A stretch of DNA of 64,000 nt from the NCBI GenBank assembly GCA_947496465.1, contig CANMCX010000013.1, positions 1 through 64,000 of the forward strand, in the 5' to 3' direction. Below the pieces are notes generated by a model. It was given only the letters and a program-made list of their open reading frames with translations, had not been told where the DNA came from and did no database searches. Every line of letters begins with the position of its first letter. The first letter of the stretch is position 1. The position numbers and the translations under genes are program-made. Source of the DNA: Marinifilum_A sediminis (GTDB lineage Bacteria > Bacteroidota > Bacteroidia > Bacteroidales > Marinifilaceae). Shown one piece after another: positions 48,857 to 58,362 of this stretch.

Positions 48857-51136
48857 ATGATCAAAATTAAACTCATACTCTTAATAAGTATTCTAGCATT
48901 ACAAGCTGCTTATTCCCAAAGCGATCAGTCGATTAAAAATTTAACAGCTTTTTCAAAAGCTTATGGATATGTAAAATATTTTCATCCAAGTGATGAAGCA
49001 TATCAGCTGGACTGGGATTTATTTGCAATTTATGGTTCTAAAGAAGTTCAAAACTGTCAGAATGATAAAGAGCTGGTTTTTACATTAAATAAAATTTTTA
49101 GTCCCATTGCCCCAAGCTCAAAATTTGTATTGAAACAGGATAAATCTGCTTATGCTCTACAAACAATAAGCCCTGAAAAAACTAAAAATTATAAGCAAAT
49201 CTATTGGCAGCACAATGGGCTTAGTTTAGGAATGTTTGGTAATGGAAGACGAGAATTACCATATAAGAGTATAAGGGTAAATAAAACCGATAATATTGAC
49301 CATTCTGCACGATCGGGTAATGTTCGAACTTCGATTGATCCAAAAGATATTCGAGGAAAAGAATTTAAATATGAAGGCTGGGCTAAATTAAAGGCTGGAA
49401 GTGTAGGAAAAGGCTACTTATGGGTATTGGTAGAGCGCTTGAATAATGAAATTACTTTTTTCGATAAAACCCTAAATACTCCTGTTGTAAAAGATAAATG
49501 GGAACGATTTGAGATTAAGGGAAAAATAGATTCTCTTGCTGCAAACCTATCGTTTGGTTGTTATTTAGATGGGAAAGGATCATTATTATTTGATCATGTT
49601 GGCTTGTTGGTTAAAGAGAATGGAGAGTGGGTTAATGTGCCAGTAAAAAATGGTGATTTCGAAGAGGAAAGGATATCATCTGAATGGAAGAAGAAAACAT
49701 CATGGTATGGTCAGGGTGTTGGTTATGAAATTGACTTGGAGGATAAGGAAAAATACTCGGGCGAAAAATCTGTACGAATCCATCATGTAGGGAATTTAAA
49801 AGTGGTAGAAGGGAAGCCTCTTTTTCATACCAAACCAAATATGGGAACAATTATCGATAAAGAAATCGTTAAGAATGTTTGTTGTCAGATCCCTCTTGTT
49901 TTATATGGCAATAAAAAAGGAACTTATCCTGTTTCCAACAGGACAAATTTAAGTCGGTTAAAAAAGAGAGTTTCTGGGCAAAGTGCTAATCCCAATGAAT
50001 TGTTTGCTAGGTTAGGAAATGTAATTATCACTTACAATATATTTCAACATTTCTACCCATATTTTGATGTGATTCCTGTTGATTGGGATGCAGCATTTCA
50101 ATCTGCTATTAAGCAATCTTATCTTGATAAGAATAGAAATGATCATTTAGAAACCTTAGAGAGATTTACCGCAAAGCTGAAAGATGGACATATAAGTGTT
50201 AGGGGGGGGGATCATAAAAATTATATTCCTCCAATATTGTGGGAGTGGGTCGAGAATAGATTGGTAATCACCTATGTAATGGATAAGGATTCACATCTTA
50301 AGAGAGGTGCTATAATTGAAAAAATAAATGGGGTTTCACCTCATGATTATTTCCAGGCAACAGAAGAGCGTATTTCTGCGGCAACAGATGGTTGGCTTAA
50401 TTACGTGGCACAGAGAAAATCATTGTATGGTTTAAAAGGCAGTACTATAGCTTTACAAATTGATTCCACTATGTATGAGTTAACCAGAGACTTTACTTAT
50501 CAACGAGTTGTAGAAAGTAATGATATCTCTCCAGTAAAGTATAAATTTTATAGGGACAGTAGTATCGTGTATCTGAATTTTGATTTGATTGAAATGGATG
50601 CAATTAACTCGTTAATGTCAAATCTTGAGGATTCAAAAGCGATTATTTGTGATTTTAGAGGGCACCCGAGAGGAACAAGTAATTTTCTATCTCACTTAGT
50701 ACAGAAAAATGAAAATGATCCAACTTGTTTTCAGATTCCTCAAATCGTTTACCCCGATTTAGAAAATATTTGTGGTTATCAAATGGAAGAATGGGCTATA
50801 GATTTCAAAAAACCTTATTTGGGAGGTAAGCAAGTGATTTTTATAACAGATGGGAGGGCGATAAGTACTGCTGAGAGTTATTTAAGCTTTATAAAAGGAT
50901 TTAAGTTGGGAACCATTATCGGACAACCAACGGCTGGCACAAATGGTAATGTGAATAGGTTTCGACTTCCAGGAGAATATCATATTAATTGGACAGGTAT
51001 GAAAGTTTTGAAACGTGATGGTAGTCAGCATCATGCTATAGGTGTTTTGCCAGATGTAAGAATAGAAAAAACAATTAATGGAATAATAGAAGGTAGAGAT
51101 GAATTTCTAGATAAAGCTTTAGAATTAATAAAATAA
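48857..51136 (+). CDS. Exported S41-family (tail-specific) peptidase
   Basis: The 759-aa protein has a signal peptide (to about residue 20). The N-terminal half (about 25-350) resembles the helical plus carbohydrate-binding-like region of large Bacteroidota S41 proteins. The C-terminal half has a PDZ-like part (about 470-540) and the TSPc peptidase domain (about 565-740). The nucleophile is Ser 670 in TDGRAISTAESYL, with GQPTAGTNG following. It probably cleaves exported proteins or peptides. Codons 449-452 contain a run of nine G (50202-50210), rare in this AT-rich sequence and prone to slippage. Confidence 0.9.
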   Translation: MIKIKLILLISILALQAAYSQSDQSIKNLTAFSKAYGYVKYFHPSDEAYQLDWDLFAIYGSKEVQNCQNDKELVFTLNKIFSPIAPSSKFVLKQDKSAYALQTISPEKTKNYKQIYWQHNGLSLGMFGNGRRELPYKSIRVNKTDNIDHSARSGNVRTSIDPKDIRGKEFKYEGWAKLKAGSVGKGYLWVLVERLNNEITFFDKTLNTPVVKDKWERFEIKGKIDSLAANLSFGCYLDGKGSLLFDHVGLLVKENGEWVNVPVKNGDFEEERISSEWKKKTSWYGQGVGYEIDLEDKEKYSGEKSVRIHHVGNLKVVEGKPLFHTKPNMGTIIDKEIVKNVCCQIPLVLYGNKKGTYPVSNRTNLSRLKKRVSGQSANPNELFARLGNVIITYNIFQHFYPYFDVIPVDWDAAFQSAIKQSYLDKNRNDHLETLERFTAKLKDGHISVRGGDHKNYIPPILWEWVENRLVITYVMDKDSHLKRGAIIEKINGVSPHDYFQATEERISAATDGWLNYVAQRKSLYGLKGSTIALQIDSTMYELTRDFTYQRVVESNDISPVKYKFYRDSSIVYLNFDLIEMDAINSLMSNLEDSKAIICDFRGHPRGTSNFLSHLVQKNENDPTCFQIPQIVYPDLENICGYQMEEWAIDFKKPYLGGKQVIFITDGRAISTAESYLSFIKGFKLGTIIGQPTAGTNGNVNRFRLPGEYHINWTGMKVLKRDGSQHHAIGVLPDVRIEKTINGIIEGRDEFLDKALELIK

Positions 51137-51175
51137 CCAGTTGCCACCATTTAATAAAATTTAAAAGAATTAGTT

Positions 51176-51358
51176 ATGAGAAAAAAATACAAATCATTGG
51201 GTATTGTATTGGTTGTTTTAGGGTTACTGTCAATGTTGCTTTTATTGGTAAAAGCATCCGATTTTTATGAAATGGAAGGCAGGTATTTATTTGCCTCATT
51301 AGTTTTTTTAGGAACTCTATTGCCAGCTGTAGGTTTTCGATTAATTCGAAGAAAATAG
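51176..51358 (+). CDS. Small two-helix membrane protein
   Basis: The 60-aa protein has two hydrophobic helices (about 8-27 and 37-54), a basic N-terminus (MRKKYK) and a basic C-terminus (RLIRRK), so a hairpin with both ends inside is likely. It begins 40 bases after the S41 peptidase stop, probably on the same transcript. No family recognised. Real-gene status rests on the clean membrane topology and on AAAAGAATTAG before the ATG, a typical AT-rich start region here. Confidence 0.55.
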   Translation: MRKKYKSLGIVLVVLGLLSMLLLLVKASDFYEMEGRYLFASLVFLGTLLPAVGFRLIRRK

Positions 51359-51507
51359 AATGTGATTCGTCCTTGATGGTATATTCCACTGAAAGAGGTC
51401 TTTGCCATTATTATTCACATAAGTAGAAATGAAATTTGCAATCGGCTGCTATTTTATATTTAGCGCCTGCAAGCAGGAAATATCCAAGACTATTTTAAGA
51501 AGAGAAA

Positions 51508-52833
51508 ATGAAAGAAAATCAAAACAAAAATTTACTAAAGAAATTACTGGATAGATTACAGGAGGATTCCTGGCAATTGGAATTGCTGGTTTCGGGTTTT
51601 ACCATTTTCGGATTGTTTTATGCATTGGGACCTGTGCGTGATGCATTTCAAAAAGCATTGAACGAAGGTGATCTGCTTAAAGATGTATATCAGACGGTAT
51701 TTGCGGCTATTTTAATCTTGATTTTCAATTTAATTGTACACGTCATTCTGCGAAGTCTTTGGATTGGAGCTCTGGGCTTGCGCTATTTATCGGGTGAGGT
51801 TGAAATTGAGAAGTTAAATTATTCTGAGCGTTTCACGAATTATCTGAACAAAAAAGTTGGTTCCTTTGATGATTATATCGAAAAGCTTGAAAAACTTTGC
51901 AGTGTTATTTTTGCGATTTCCTTTTTGCTCATCTTCTATGTTATTGCAGCAGTACTTGTTCAATATGCATTGAATTTTGTTGGATCCGCTGGCTCAGAAA
52001 CTTCAACTTTCCTGTATGTTCTTCGAATTGCTTGTATTTTTTTCTTAGTTATAGGTGCTGTTCTTACCTTTTTCGATTACTTGAGCCAGGGATTGCTTAA
52101 AAAGAACAGATGGGTTTCTATGGTTTATTTCCCTTTTTATTGGGTATTCTCTTATTTAACCCTATCGTTTTTATACCGCCCTTTGTATTACAATTTGATA
52201 GATATTAAGTTTGGGAGGAGGGTTAGTTTTATGTTACTGCCCTTTTATATGTCGGTTCTGTTTATTAGTAGCCTGTACAAAGAACAATCTGGCTTTATTA
52301 CTTATGGTTCTGTGACATCGAATTCGATTAGAGCCAGCAGTCGAAATTATGAAGATTTAGTAGATAAAAATGATTTGTTTATTTCAGTTCTGTGCCTGCA
52401 ATCTAAGGTGATAACTGATCCTTATATCAAAATTAAAATTCCTCTTACGAATGCAATTGAAAATCGAATTTTAGAATTTAATAAAAGTCTAAAGCCTTAT
52501 CAGGACAAAAATAGATATAAAACCACTATGGATATAGATGGAAATAGGATTGAATCTACCTTTAAAGGTGATACGGACAGTTTGCATCTGGAATTTATGA
52601 AAACATTTCAGGATGTATATCGCATTAAAATAGATTCGATACGGTGCCAACCAGATTTTGTAATTGTTAATGAGGATGATAACAAGAATCGCAGCATTGG
52701 TTTTGAAAGCTATATTGGGACAAGCAATTTGGCAGATGGGAAACATGTGCTGGTTTATTCCAGACGTAAACATCCGGGCAGCGACTCTATTGTTACCATT
52801 AAGGAAATTCCATTTTGGTATTACAAGGATTAG
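51508..52833 (+). CDS. Polytopic membrane protein with C-terminal soluble domain
   Basis: The 441-aa protein has a charged N-terminus (KENQNKNLLKKLLDRLQEDS). About six membrane helices lie within residues 25-260 and a soluble domain covers about 270-441. The first part (EDSWQLELLVSGFTIFGLF) recurs in unannotated Bacteroidota membrane proteins, but I cannot name a family. The soluble part has an SIVTIKEIPFWYYKD ending and no cysteine motif. It opens a 13-gene plus-strand series of small exported and membrane proteins. Confidence 0.78.
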   Translation: MKENQNKNLLKKLLDRLQEDSWQLELLVSGFTIFGLFYALGPVRDAFQKALNEGDLLKDVYQTVFAAILILIFNLIVHVILRSLWIGALGLRYLSGEVEIEKLNYSERFTNYLNKKVGSFDDYIEKLEKLCSVIFAISFLLIFYVIAAVLVQYALNFVGSAGSETSTFLYVLRIACIFFLVIGAVLTFFDYLSQGLLKKNRWVSMVYFPFYWVFSYLTLSFLYRPLYYNLIDIKFGRRVSFMLLPFYMSVLFISSLYKEQSGFITYGSVTSNSIRASSRNYEDLVDKNDLFISVLCLQSKVITDPYIKIKIPLTNAIENRILEFNKSLKPYQDKNRYKTTMDIDGNRIESTFKGDTDSLHLEFMKTFQDVYRIKIDSIRCQPDFVIVNEDDNKNRSIGFESYIGTSNLADGKHVLVYSRRKHPGSDSIVTIKEIPFWYYKD

Positions 52834-52954
52834 AATAGCACTTGTGGGTGTTTAGTGTAAGTGATGACAGGCGATGTGTAAATATTAAGCTTTGTAGCCC
52901 GCTTAAATTGTGTGATGGTTTGACAGGGAAATGAACGATGTAATTGTTAAATAA

Positions 52955-53272
52955 ATGAAAATAAGAACTTGCCCAAATTGTGGTCACAAATATTCCTTTT
53001 TCCACCATGTATTAAAAGTGGTTTTAAAATTAAGTGATTCAAAATGGATTTGTGAAAATTGTAAATCTGAATTATCATTTAGTATTAGTAGACGCTTTGT
53101 TGTGAGTTTAATTGCCTTTTTTCCAATGGTGTTTAGTGCAATTGGTGCAAATTTTATAAAGGACTTTGGCTTGTCGAATGCCACGAGTTGGCTTTTGGTT
53201 ATTTTGATATTGTTGATGTGGACAATTGGGGTTTTTAGTTTTGAAACCTATACATTGATTAAAAAGAAATAG
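52955..53272 (+). CDS. Zinc-ribbon protein with two membrane helices (cxxc_20_cxxc type)
   Basis: The 105-aa protein has an N-terminal zinc ribbon formed by CPNC (Cys 6, Cys 9) and CENC (Cys 33, Cys 36). This is the pattern of the cxxc_20_cxxc family. Two membrane helices follow (about 48-67 and 76-98). The function of this family is unknown. It is a single gene on the plus strand. Confidence 0.82.
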   Translation: MKIRTCPNCGHKYSFFHHVLKVVLKLSDSKWICENCKSELSFSISRRFVVSLIAFFPMVFSAIGANFIKDFGLSNATSWLLVILILLMWTIGVFSFETYTLIKKK

Positions 53273-53419
53273 AAACAAAGGGTAACCATGAGGTGTGGAT
53301 AGTACATGTTGCAGTTTAGCTAGGAGATAGTTAAATGTTCAATACTTTAGTTAAACTCTTGTACAAGGGTTGATAAATTATCTGGCTAAAGTAGTTGAAG
53401 AAAACTTGAAAAATATATT

Positions 53420-53923
53420 ATGAGATATACTTTAGCAATAAGTAAGTTAATTGTTTTGATTCTAGGGCTTGTTTGTATTAGCTCGTGTGGTACTAATGAG
53501 TATGAAAAAATTCCTTTGGATAGTCTTGATCTAAAACTAAAAAAGAGAGGTAATGTAGTTGTTAAGGACATTCTTGCATCGATAAATCATTCAGATGGGG
53601 CTAGATTTTTATTGCACAAAGATTACATGACACCAATGGTTCATGGCAGAATAATGCATAATTCTGAATTGTATAGTAAGACGTATGAGATGATTCCTAA
53701 AATTATTGGGAAAGTTTTAAAATATAAACTGTTTCAGGTTGTAGATAAAGGTTTGGTTAAGACCATGAGATATAAACTCGAAACTGATGCTGAAGATCTG
53801 AAATTTATAGAGCTTAAGTTGGATATAAATATTGAGTACGGACTTGCTGACTATTACTTGTATGTGACAAGTAATAATGGGATGTTGAAAAGGCAGAATA
53901 TTTTACCTATTGCGATTAAATAG
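53420..53923 (+). CDS. Lipoprotein of unknown function
   Basis: The 167-aa protein has signal peptide and lipobox ISSC (Cys 23). The mature part has mixed helices and strands (VVKDILASINHSDGARFLLH, LKFIELKLDINIEYGLADYY) and no recognised domain. It lies among other small exported proteins; the 82-base gap to the next gene leaves cotranscription open. Confidence 0.72.
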   Translation: MRYTLAISKLIVLILGLVCISSCGTNEYEKIPLDSLDLKLKKRGNVVVKDILASINHSDGARFLLHKDYMTPMVHGRIMHNSELYSKTYEMIPKIIGKVLKYKLFQVVDKGLVKTMRYKLETDAEDLKFIELKLDINIEYGLADYYLYVTSNNGMLKRQNILPIAIK

Positions 53924-54005
53924 CAATAGTGGGCTGGCTTAATAAAGACAATACAATCTGCCATAATTTATAGCATCTATTGCTAAAACCAATTAACACA
54001 AGTCT

Positions 54006-54776
54006 ATGAAATCAGGTAAAATACTATTGGCAATTTTGATATTCATCTCTTTTATGAGAGAGGGATTGAATGCATTTAAAGAGACAGGAGATGCATGGTT
54101 TGTAATTATCATGCTAACTGTTGCATTACTACTTAGTGGTTTATTGATTCGAAGTGCATTTAAACCTAAGGATAGATTTGTTCAGGAAAATAAAAATAAA
54201 ATCTATTTGTGGAATTTTATAAAAGTTGTTTCGATTTTGGGGATAATTGGTTTTGTACTTAATTCTGGACAAGATAAAACAGAAGAGTATGTTGCTGATT
54301 ATAATGGTATGAAAATTCCTCTTGACAAATGCATTCGTGGAAATGTGAGAATGATTGAATCGGAAGAGGAGAGAATAAATTATTGTGATTGCATGGCTGG
54401 AATCTTAGCAAATAATGAAACTGTGCTAACGGATTATAAGGATTTGTTATTGAATGGTGATTTTGGTGAAATAATTAATTCAATGAAAAGTCGAGGCTTA
54501 GGAGGGACAATGGGGCTAGAGGGATGCTTTGGATTTGTAACAAATATTGAGTGGACAGATAATGTGAAAATTGCAATTAAAGGCGGTTTTCGAAATGAGA
54601 TGCGTGGAACGGATTTGGAGGAGCGTTTAGATATTGAAGGGTATTGCGATTGTATTGTTGATAGCTTGGTAAATTATCCGGCTAATGAAATCATATCCGG
54701 AGAATTTTATGAAACAAAGCAGTGGGTAAAGATTGATTCGATTTGTACTGCGAGAAATCTAATTGGTGATTTGTAG
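54006..54776 (+). CDS. Membrane protein with duplicated cysteine motif
   Basis: The 256-aa protein has three N-terminal membrane helices (about 5-20, 30-52, 70-88) and an extracytoplasmic domain. Two CDC motifs, INYCDCMAGIL (about residue 120) and EGYCDCIVDSL (about 220), suggest that the domain is an internal duplication of roughly 100 residues, each copy with a later single Cys. The cysteines may form disulfides or bind metal. No family recognised. Confidence 0.72.
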   Translation: MKSGKILLAILIFISFMREGLNAFKETGDAWFVIIMLTVALLLSGLLIRSAFKPKDRFVQENKNKIYLWNFIKVVSILGIIGFVLNSGQDKTEEYVADYNGMKIPLDKCIRGNVRMIESEEERINYCDCMAGILANNETVLTDYKDLLLNGDFGEIINSMKSRGLGGTMGLEGCFGFVTNIEWTDNVKIAIKGGFRNEMRGTDLEERLDIEGYCDCIVDSLVNYPANEIISGEFYETKQWVKIDSICTARNLIGDL

Positions 54777-54836
54777 TGATGTATATACTACTAAAATATT
54801 ATATCTAATTCGTAAACTAAAGAAGAATATTATAGA

Positions 54837-55489
54837 ATGATGAATAAATTGAATTTACTGGTATTAATCCTTTTTTGCTGTAGTATTTCGGCATGTGCAC
54901 AAAAGGAATTTAAGTTAAAAGCTACTGCTTTAAGCGATACCATTGTAATGGGTAAAAGTGTTAAAGTACGCTTGAGTCTGGAGGGAATTGAGAGTGATAT
55001 TTTTAAGGGCAGAGAAAAGACAGACAAAGATGTTTTGGATGGATTCTTTGGTGACTATCAGCAGAACCATGATTTTAGAACTTTTGTAACGGTTAGTCCT
55101 AATTCTTTGGGCAAAACAGTTTGGGTCCTTATAAAATAAAGTTGTTGGGAAAGGAATTTACATCAAACAAGGTGAGTGTGGAGGTGATTGAACAGCCCGA
55201 AGAGATATTTAAAATTGAAATGCCTAAGGAGGGTAAAGTTGGCGAGCAAATTACAATCAAGATAATTGGGAATTCGAATGGATCTTTCACTGCCTTGGAT
55301 AAAGAGAATGAAATTTTTAAGGTACATGGTAGTTCGATAAGTACCAGCGTAACGGATGGTGTCTATTCATGTGTTTCGGAGTATACCCTTATTCTTAAGA
55401 AAAAGGGTGTGTTCGAATTTGATAGAAGTTTGTTTAAAAATTTACCGGATCAGATTAAACTGGAATCGGTGAAATTTGAGGTGAAATAG
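54837..55489 (+). pseudogene. Exported protein gene with a single-base frameshift
   Basis: Two overlapping reading frames join into one protein. The first (54837-55139) gives a lipoprotein-like signal (lipobox ISAC) and about 95 residues ending TVSPNSLGKTVW. The second continues at once with GPYKIKLLGKEFTSNKVSVE to 55489. Adding one G to the GGG at 55123-55125 restores a single frame of about 217 residues. The whole looks like two beta-sandwich segments, weakly like BatD-type Ig repeats (VMGKSVKVRLSLEG, VGEQITIKIIGNS). The lesion may be a real mutation, a homopolymer slip with phase switching, or a sequencing error. Confidence 0.75.
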
Positions 55490-55566
55490 TTGAGTGAGGA
55501 AGTACAAAAAAGTGAATTGAATGCTACTTTAAGCATTAGTTCTTCAAATAGAGTTAAAAACAAAAT

Positions 55567-56184
55567 ATGAGAAAAAGCAAACTACTACTAATCCTACTGA
55601 TGATATCGGGAGTATTGTGTGCACAGGAACCTGTGAAAGAAGTAAAGATGAAATCTTCTTACTCGTTAGAGAATTCAGATATTAATGATATTCTGCAATT
55701 TGAAGGAATTGAGTATTTGAAATTAAGTTTTGAAGGACAGGAGTTGAGAGATAAAAGCTTTCATTTATCGGTAAAGGAAATATGGGATGGAGAAGTAAGT
55801 TCGGAAAGTACCATAATGAATAGTGCAAACATTGGTATAGATCAGTTTTCGAAAATAAACGATACGATATTTCGAATGAAAATTATTTCGAAGTTAACCG
55901 ATGATCACCAATTGAAAATGACCTTTAAGTTTCCGAGTTTTTCTACTACAAAAAAGTTTAAGGCAGTTGATTCGGATGATTACAGTTTGAGAAATGTGGC
56001 TGCTGTTACTGGTGAACAAATTAAATATGGGAAAAAATTCTACTTGCTGGCTTACATTTTACCTTACGAAAAGGATGGATCGAAATATTGGTGTGCAGTG
56101 GAAGGCAGCGGTAAGGATATTGAGAATTGGGGAAAAGAGTTTGGCATAAAACATTACCTAGTTTTTGAAATGATATTTGAGTAA
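55567..56184 (+). CDS. Exported protein of unknown function
   Basis: The 205-aa protein has a signal peptide (to about residue 19, cut before QEPVKEV). Predominantly beta-strand pattern, with charged loops and a C-terminal ILPYEKDGSKYWCAVEGSGK segment. No family recognised. Begins 77 bases after the frameshifted gene and 86 bases before a lipoprotein gene. Confidence 0.7.
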   Translation: MRKSKLLLILLMISGVLCAQEPVKEVKMKSSYSLENSDINDILQFEGIEYLKLSFEGQELRDKSFHLSVKEIWDGEVSSESTIMNSANIGIDQFSKINDTIFRMKIISKLTDDHQLKMTFKFPSFSTTKKFKAVDSDDYSLRNVAAVTGEQIKYGKKFYLLAYILPYEKDGSKYWCAVEGSGKDIENWGKEFGIKHYLVFEMIFE

Positions 56185-56270
56185 TACTTGAATAGTACAT
56201 TGATGAATTGTACCAGTGAACGCCAGGTTTACGCATCAAATAAAAAAGAAATAAATAACTACTAAATATT

Positions 56271-57203
56271 ATGAGAATGAAAATTAAAAGATTGATACTT
56301 GGATTGCTACTTGTTGGTATAATGACATCCTGTTCGGATAGTGATTCTTCGGAGAAAGATGTAGAAAAGATGCCATCTACTGCATTTGAAGAGTTGCTGG
56401 CGGATTTTGGATTGTTTAACACAAGTGTAAAATATGAAAGTTATTCCTTAGGAGTAGATACCAATACAGTTTATTTTAATGGTCGTGTAAAGGATAAGTT
56501 GATAATCAATGGTTTTAACAGAAAGAGTAAGACTAATATTTATTCCTACGAAGGTTTGGTTTTGGATACCATTATAGATGTTGATGAAGGTTATGGTGTA
56601 ATTTCGAATCATCAAATTACTAATTTTTCAATCAATTCTATCCATAAGTACGGAGATGATTGTTCCTTTATTTTATGGGGATGGACGAGTGATGATCCGA
56701 GATGGGCTCAAAAAGCTGCATCTTGCGATTTGTATATTGTTTCTGGTCAGATGACTAAGACTAAAGTGACAAGTTCTTCTATACCGCAAAAAGAATACTA
56801 TTTTAATATTGTTTCTCCCTGGTTCGAGAATGCTTTTATGGTTCAAACCTATTGTGATTTTGATATTAAATCGAAGTGGAGATGTTTTACAATGGATGGT
56901 GTAGAACATTATGAAGTTGATGGTAGATATATGGGTAATGATCGCATTCCAATTAATTTGGAGGAGTGTATCTATTTTAGTTCAAGCTTTAAACGAGTGA
57001 ATTATAAAACAGGTAAAACTATATGGGAAAGTGAAGAACCTCTTACGGATTTGCCTGCAGATATCAGGATAGATAAAGTTGAATTTGAGCATACAGAAAC
57101 TGATTTTGTTGTTTGCATCATTAATTATACTCTTGAGAATGGAATTAAGGGTGAAAGAAAATATAATGTTGATATAGCAACAGGAGCATTCACGAAGATA
57201 TAA
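56271..57203 (+). CDS. Lipoprotein of unknown function
   Basis: The 310-aa protein has lipobox MTSC (Cys 21) followed by SDSDSSEKD, an acidic stretch that may direct it to the outer surface. The mature region is beta-rich with a repeating YxFxGxV-like strand pattern, a possible beta-propeller fragment (NTVYFNGRVKDKLIINGFNR, VDIATGAFTKI at the end). No named family. A second ATG two codons in (56277) is an equally good start. A terminator-like hairpin follows. Confidence 0.72.
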   Translation: MRMKIKRLILGLLLVGIMTSCSDSDSSEKDVEKMPSTAFEELLADFGLFNTSVKYESYSLGVDTNTVYFNGRVKDKLIINGFNRKSKTNIYSYEGLVLDTIIDVDEGYGVISNHQITNFSINSIHKYGDDCSFILWGWTSDDPRWAQKAASCDLYIVSGQMTKTKVTSSSIPQKEYYFNIVSPWFENAFMVQTYCDFDIKSKWRCFTMDGVEHYEVDGRYMGNDRIPINLEECIYFSSSFKRVNYKTGKTIWESEEPLTDLPADIRIDKVEFEHTETDFVVCIINYTLENGIKGERKYNVDIATGAFTKI

Positions 57204-57214
57204 GAATAAAGAAT

Positions 57215-57253
57215 AAGCAGGCTATGCATTTTCGATGTGTTATAGTCTGCTTT
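57215..57253 (+). terminator. Terminator-like hairpin
   Basis: AAGCAGGCTAT (57215-57225) with ATAGTCTGCTT (57242-57252), one mismatch, followed by TAAAT. The weak T-run lowers confidence. Confidence 0.6.
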
Positions 57254-57287
57254 AAATCGTGAATTAGTAGTACTAAAAAACAGATTT

Positions 57288-57500
57288 ATGGGACTATTCA
57301 AAAAAGAGGAAGCACAAAGCGTTGAGATAAAAGGGCATTCGTTGAAATGTTCGGTTTGTGGTGAAACGTTGTTTTACAAGAGAGAAGCACAACTAAATAC
57401 TGCGGTGGCTTCTTTTTTCAATTTGGATTGGGCAAATCGTTCAGCTACCTGTTTTGTGTGTGCCAATTGCACGCATATTTCGTGGTTTCTAGGGGAGTAA
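57288..57500 (+). CDS. Small zinc-ribbon protein
   Basis: The 70-aa cytosolic protein has two C-x2-C pairs (CSVCGETLFYKRE and CFVCANCTHISWF). The LNTAVASFFNLDWANRSATC block between them is characteristic of the DUF2082-like nucleic-acid-binding zinc-ribbon proteins. The role is unproven; it may bind RNA or DNA. A single gene on the plus strand. Confidence 0.78.
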   Translation: MGLFKKEEAQSVEIKGHSLKCSVCGETLFYKREAQLNTAVASFFNLDWANRSATCFVCANCTHISWFLGE

Positions 57501-57679
57501 TAGTCTAACTAAGAATGGAAACGCTAGAGAATTCATTAGTGTGAATGGAACTTAATTTGTCGAGTGTCGCCTTTAGTGTCGCCAGAGGAGAAATGTTGAT
57601 TAGTGAATGATTAAGAGAAAAATGATTTAAAGAAATAAACCCAAACCAATAAAATTATCTAACCCAAAAAATAAACAAA

Positions 57680-58249
57680 ATGGAACCTAAAACCCAAGAA
57701 GAAAATCAAGTAGCCATGGAAGCTACATCCGAGCAGGAAGCTGTTTCTGCAGAAGTACAGATTGATGAAGGCAAACTAGAACGCTATCTGGAAGAATTAA
57801 AACTGGAGCAAAACCTACTGTTCGGCTCTCTATCGGGTGCTCTTGCTGCAATTATAGGTGCAGGTATTTGGGCTGCCATAACCATTGCTACCAATTATCA
57901 GATAGGATGGATGGCTGTTGCTATTGGTTTCCTGGTTGGTTTTTCGATGCGAATTGCCGGGAAAGGCATGGATAAAATATTCGGATACATTGGTGCAGCA
58001 CTTTCTTTGGTTGGCTGTTTATTAGGAAATGTTTTTACAATTGTTAGTTATATCGCCACTCAGGAAGGCTTATCATTTATGTCAATACTTAGCCAAATTG
58101 ACTGGAGTTTGGTACCATCGCTTTTAGTTGAAACGGGGAGCCCAATTGACCTGTTGTTTTATGGTATTGCCATTTATGAGGGATACAAGTTCTCTTTCCG
58201 TAAGATTACTGATGAGGAAATTGTGGCTAATGCCACTGTTAAAAGTTAG
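57680..58249 (+). CDS. Small polytopic membrane protein
   Basis: The 189-aa protein has an acidic, glutamate-rich cytosolic N-terminus (1-45) and then four membrane helices (about 50-70, 75-93, 100-125, 150-165). The C-terminus is short and charged. The pattern AAIIGAGIWAAITIATNYQI and GFLVGFSMRIAGKGMDKIFG is shared with unannotated bacterial membrane proteins that often carry an N-terminal zinc ribbon, absent here. The preceding gene encodes a separate zinc ribbon. Confidence 0.72.
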   Translation: MEPKTQEENQVAMEATSEQEAVSAEVQIDEGKLERYLEELKLEQNLLFGSLSGALAAIIGAGIWAAITIATNYQIGWMAVAIGFLVGFSMRIAGKGMDKIFGYIGAALSLVGCLLGNVFTIVSYIATQEGLSFMSILSQIDWSLVPSLLVETGSPIDLLFYGIAIYEGYKFSFRKITDEEIVANATVKS

Positions 58250-58362
58250 GACTAAAAAAATAGGCATTGTATGCAAACTTATGTCTTAGCTTCAAAAGGT
58301 TAAGAAACAAGAGAATGAGTCGATGTATCAGAAGAGTTTTTATAACAATAAAAAAATAAAAA

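Noticed and set aside
57562..57583. Direct repeat of AGTGTCGCC
   Set aside because: Only two 9-base copies separated by 3 bases; too short to interpret.
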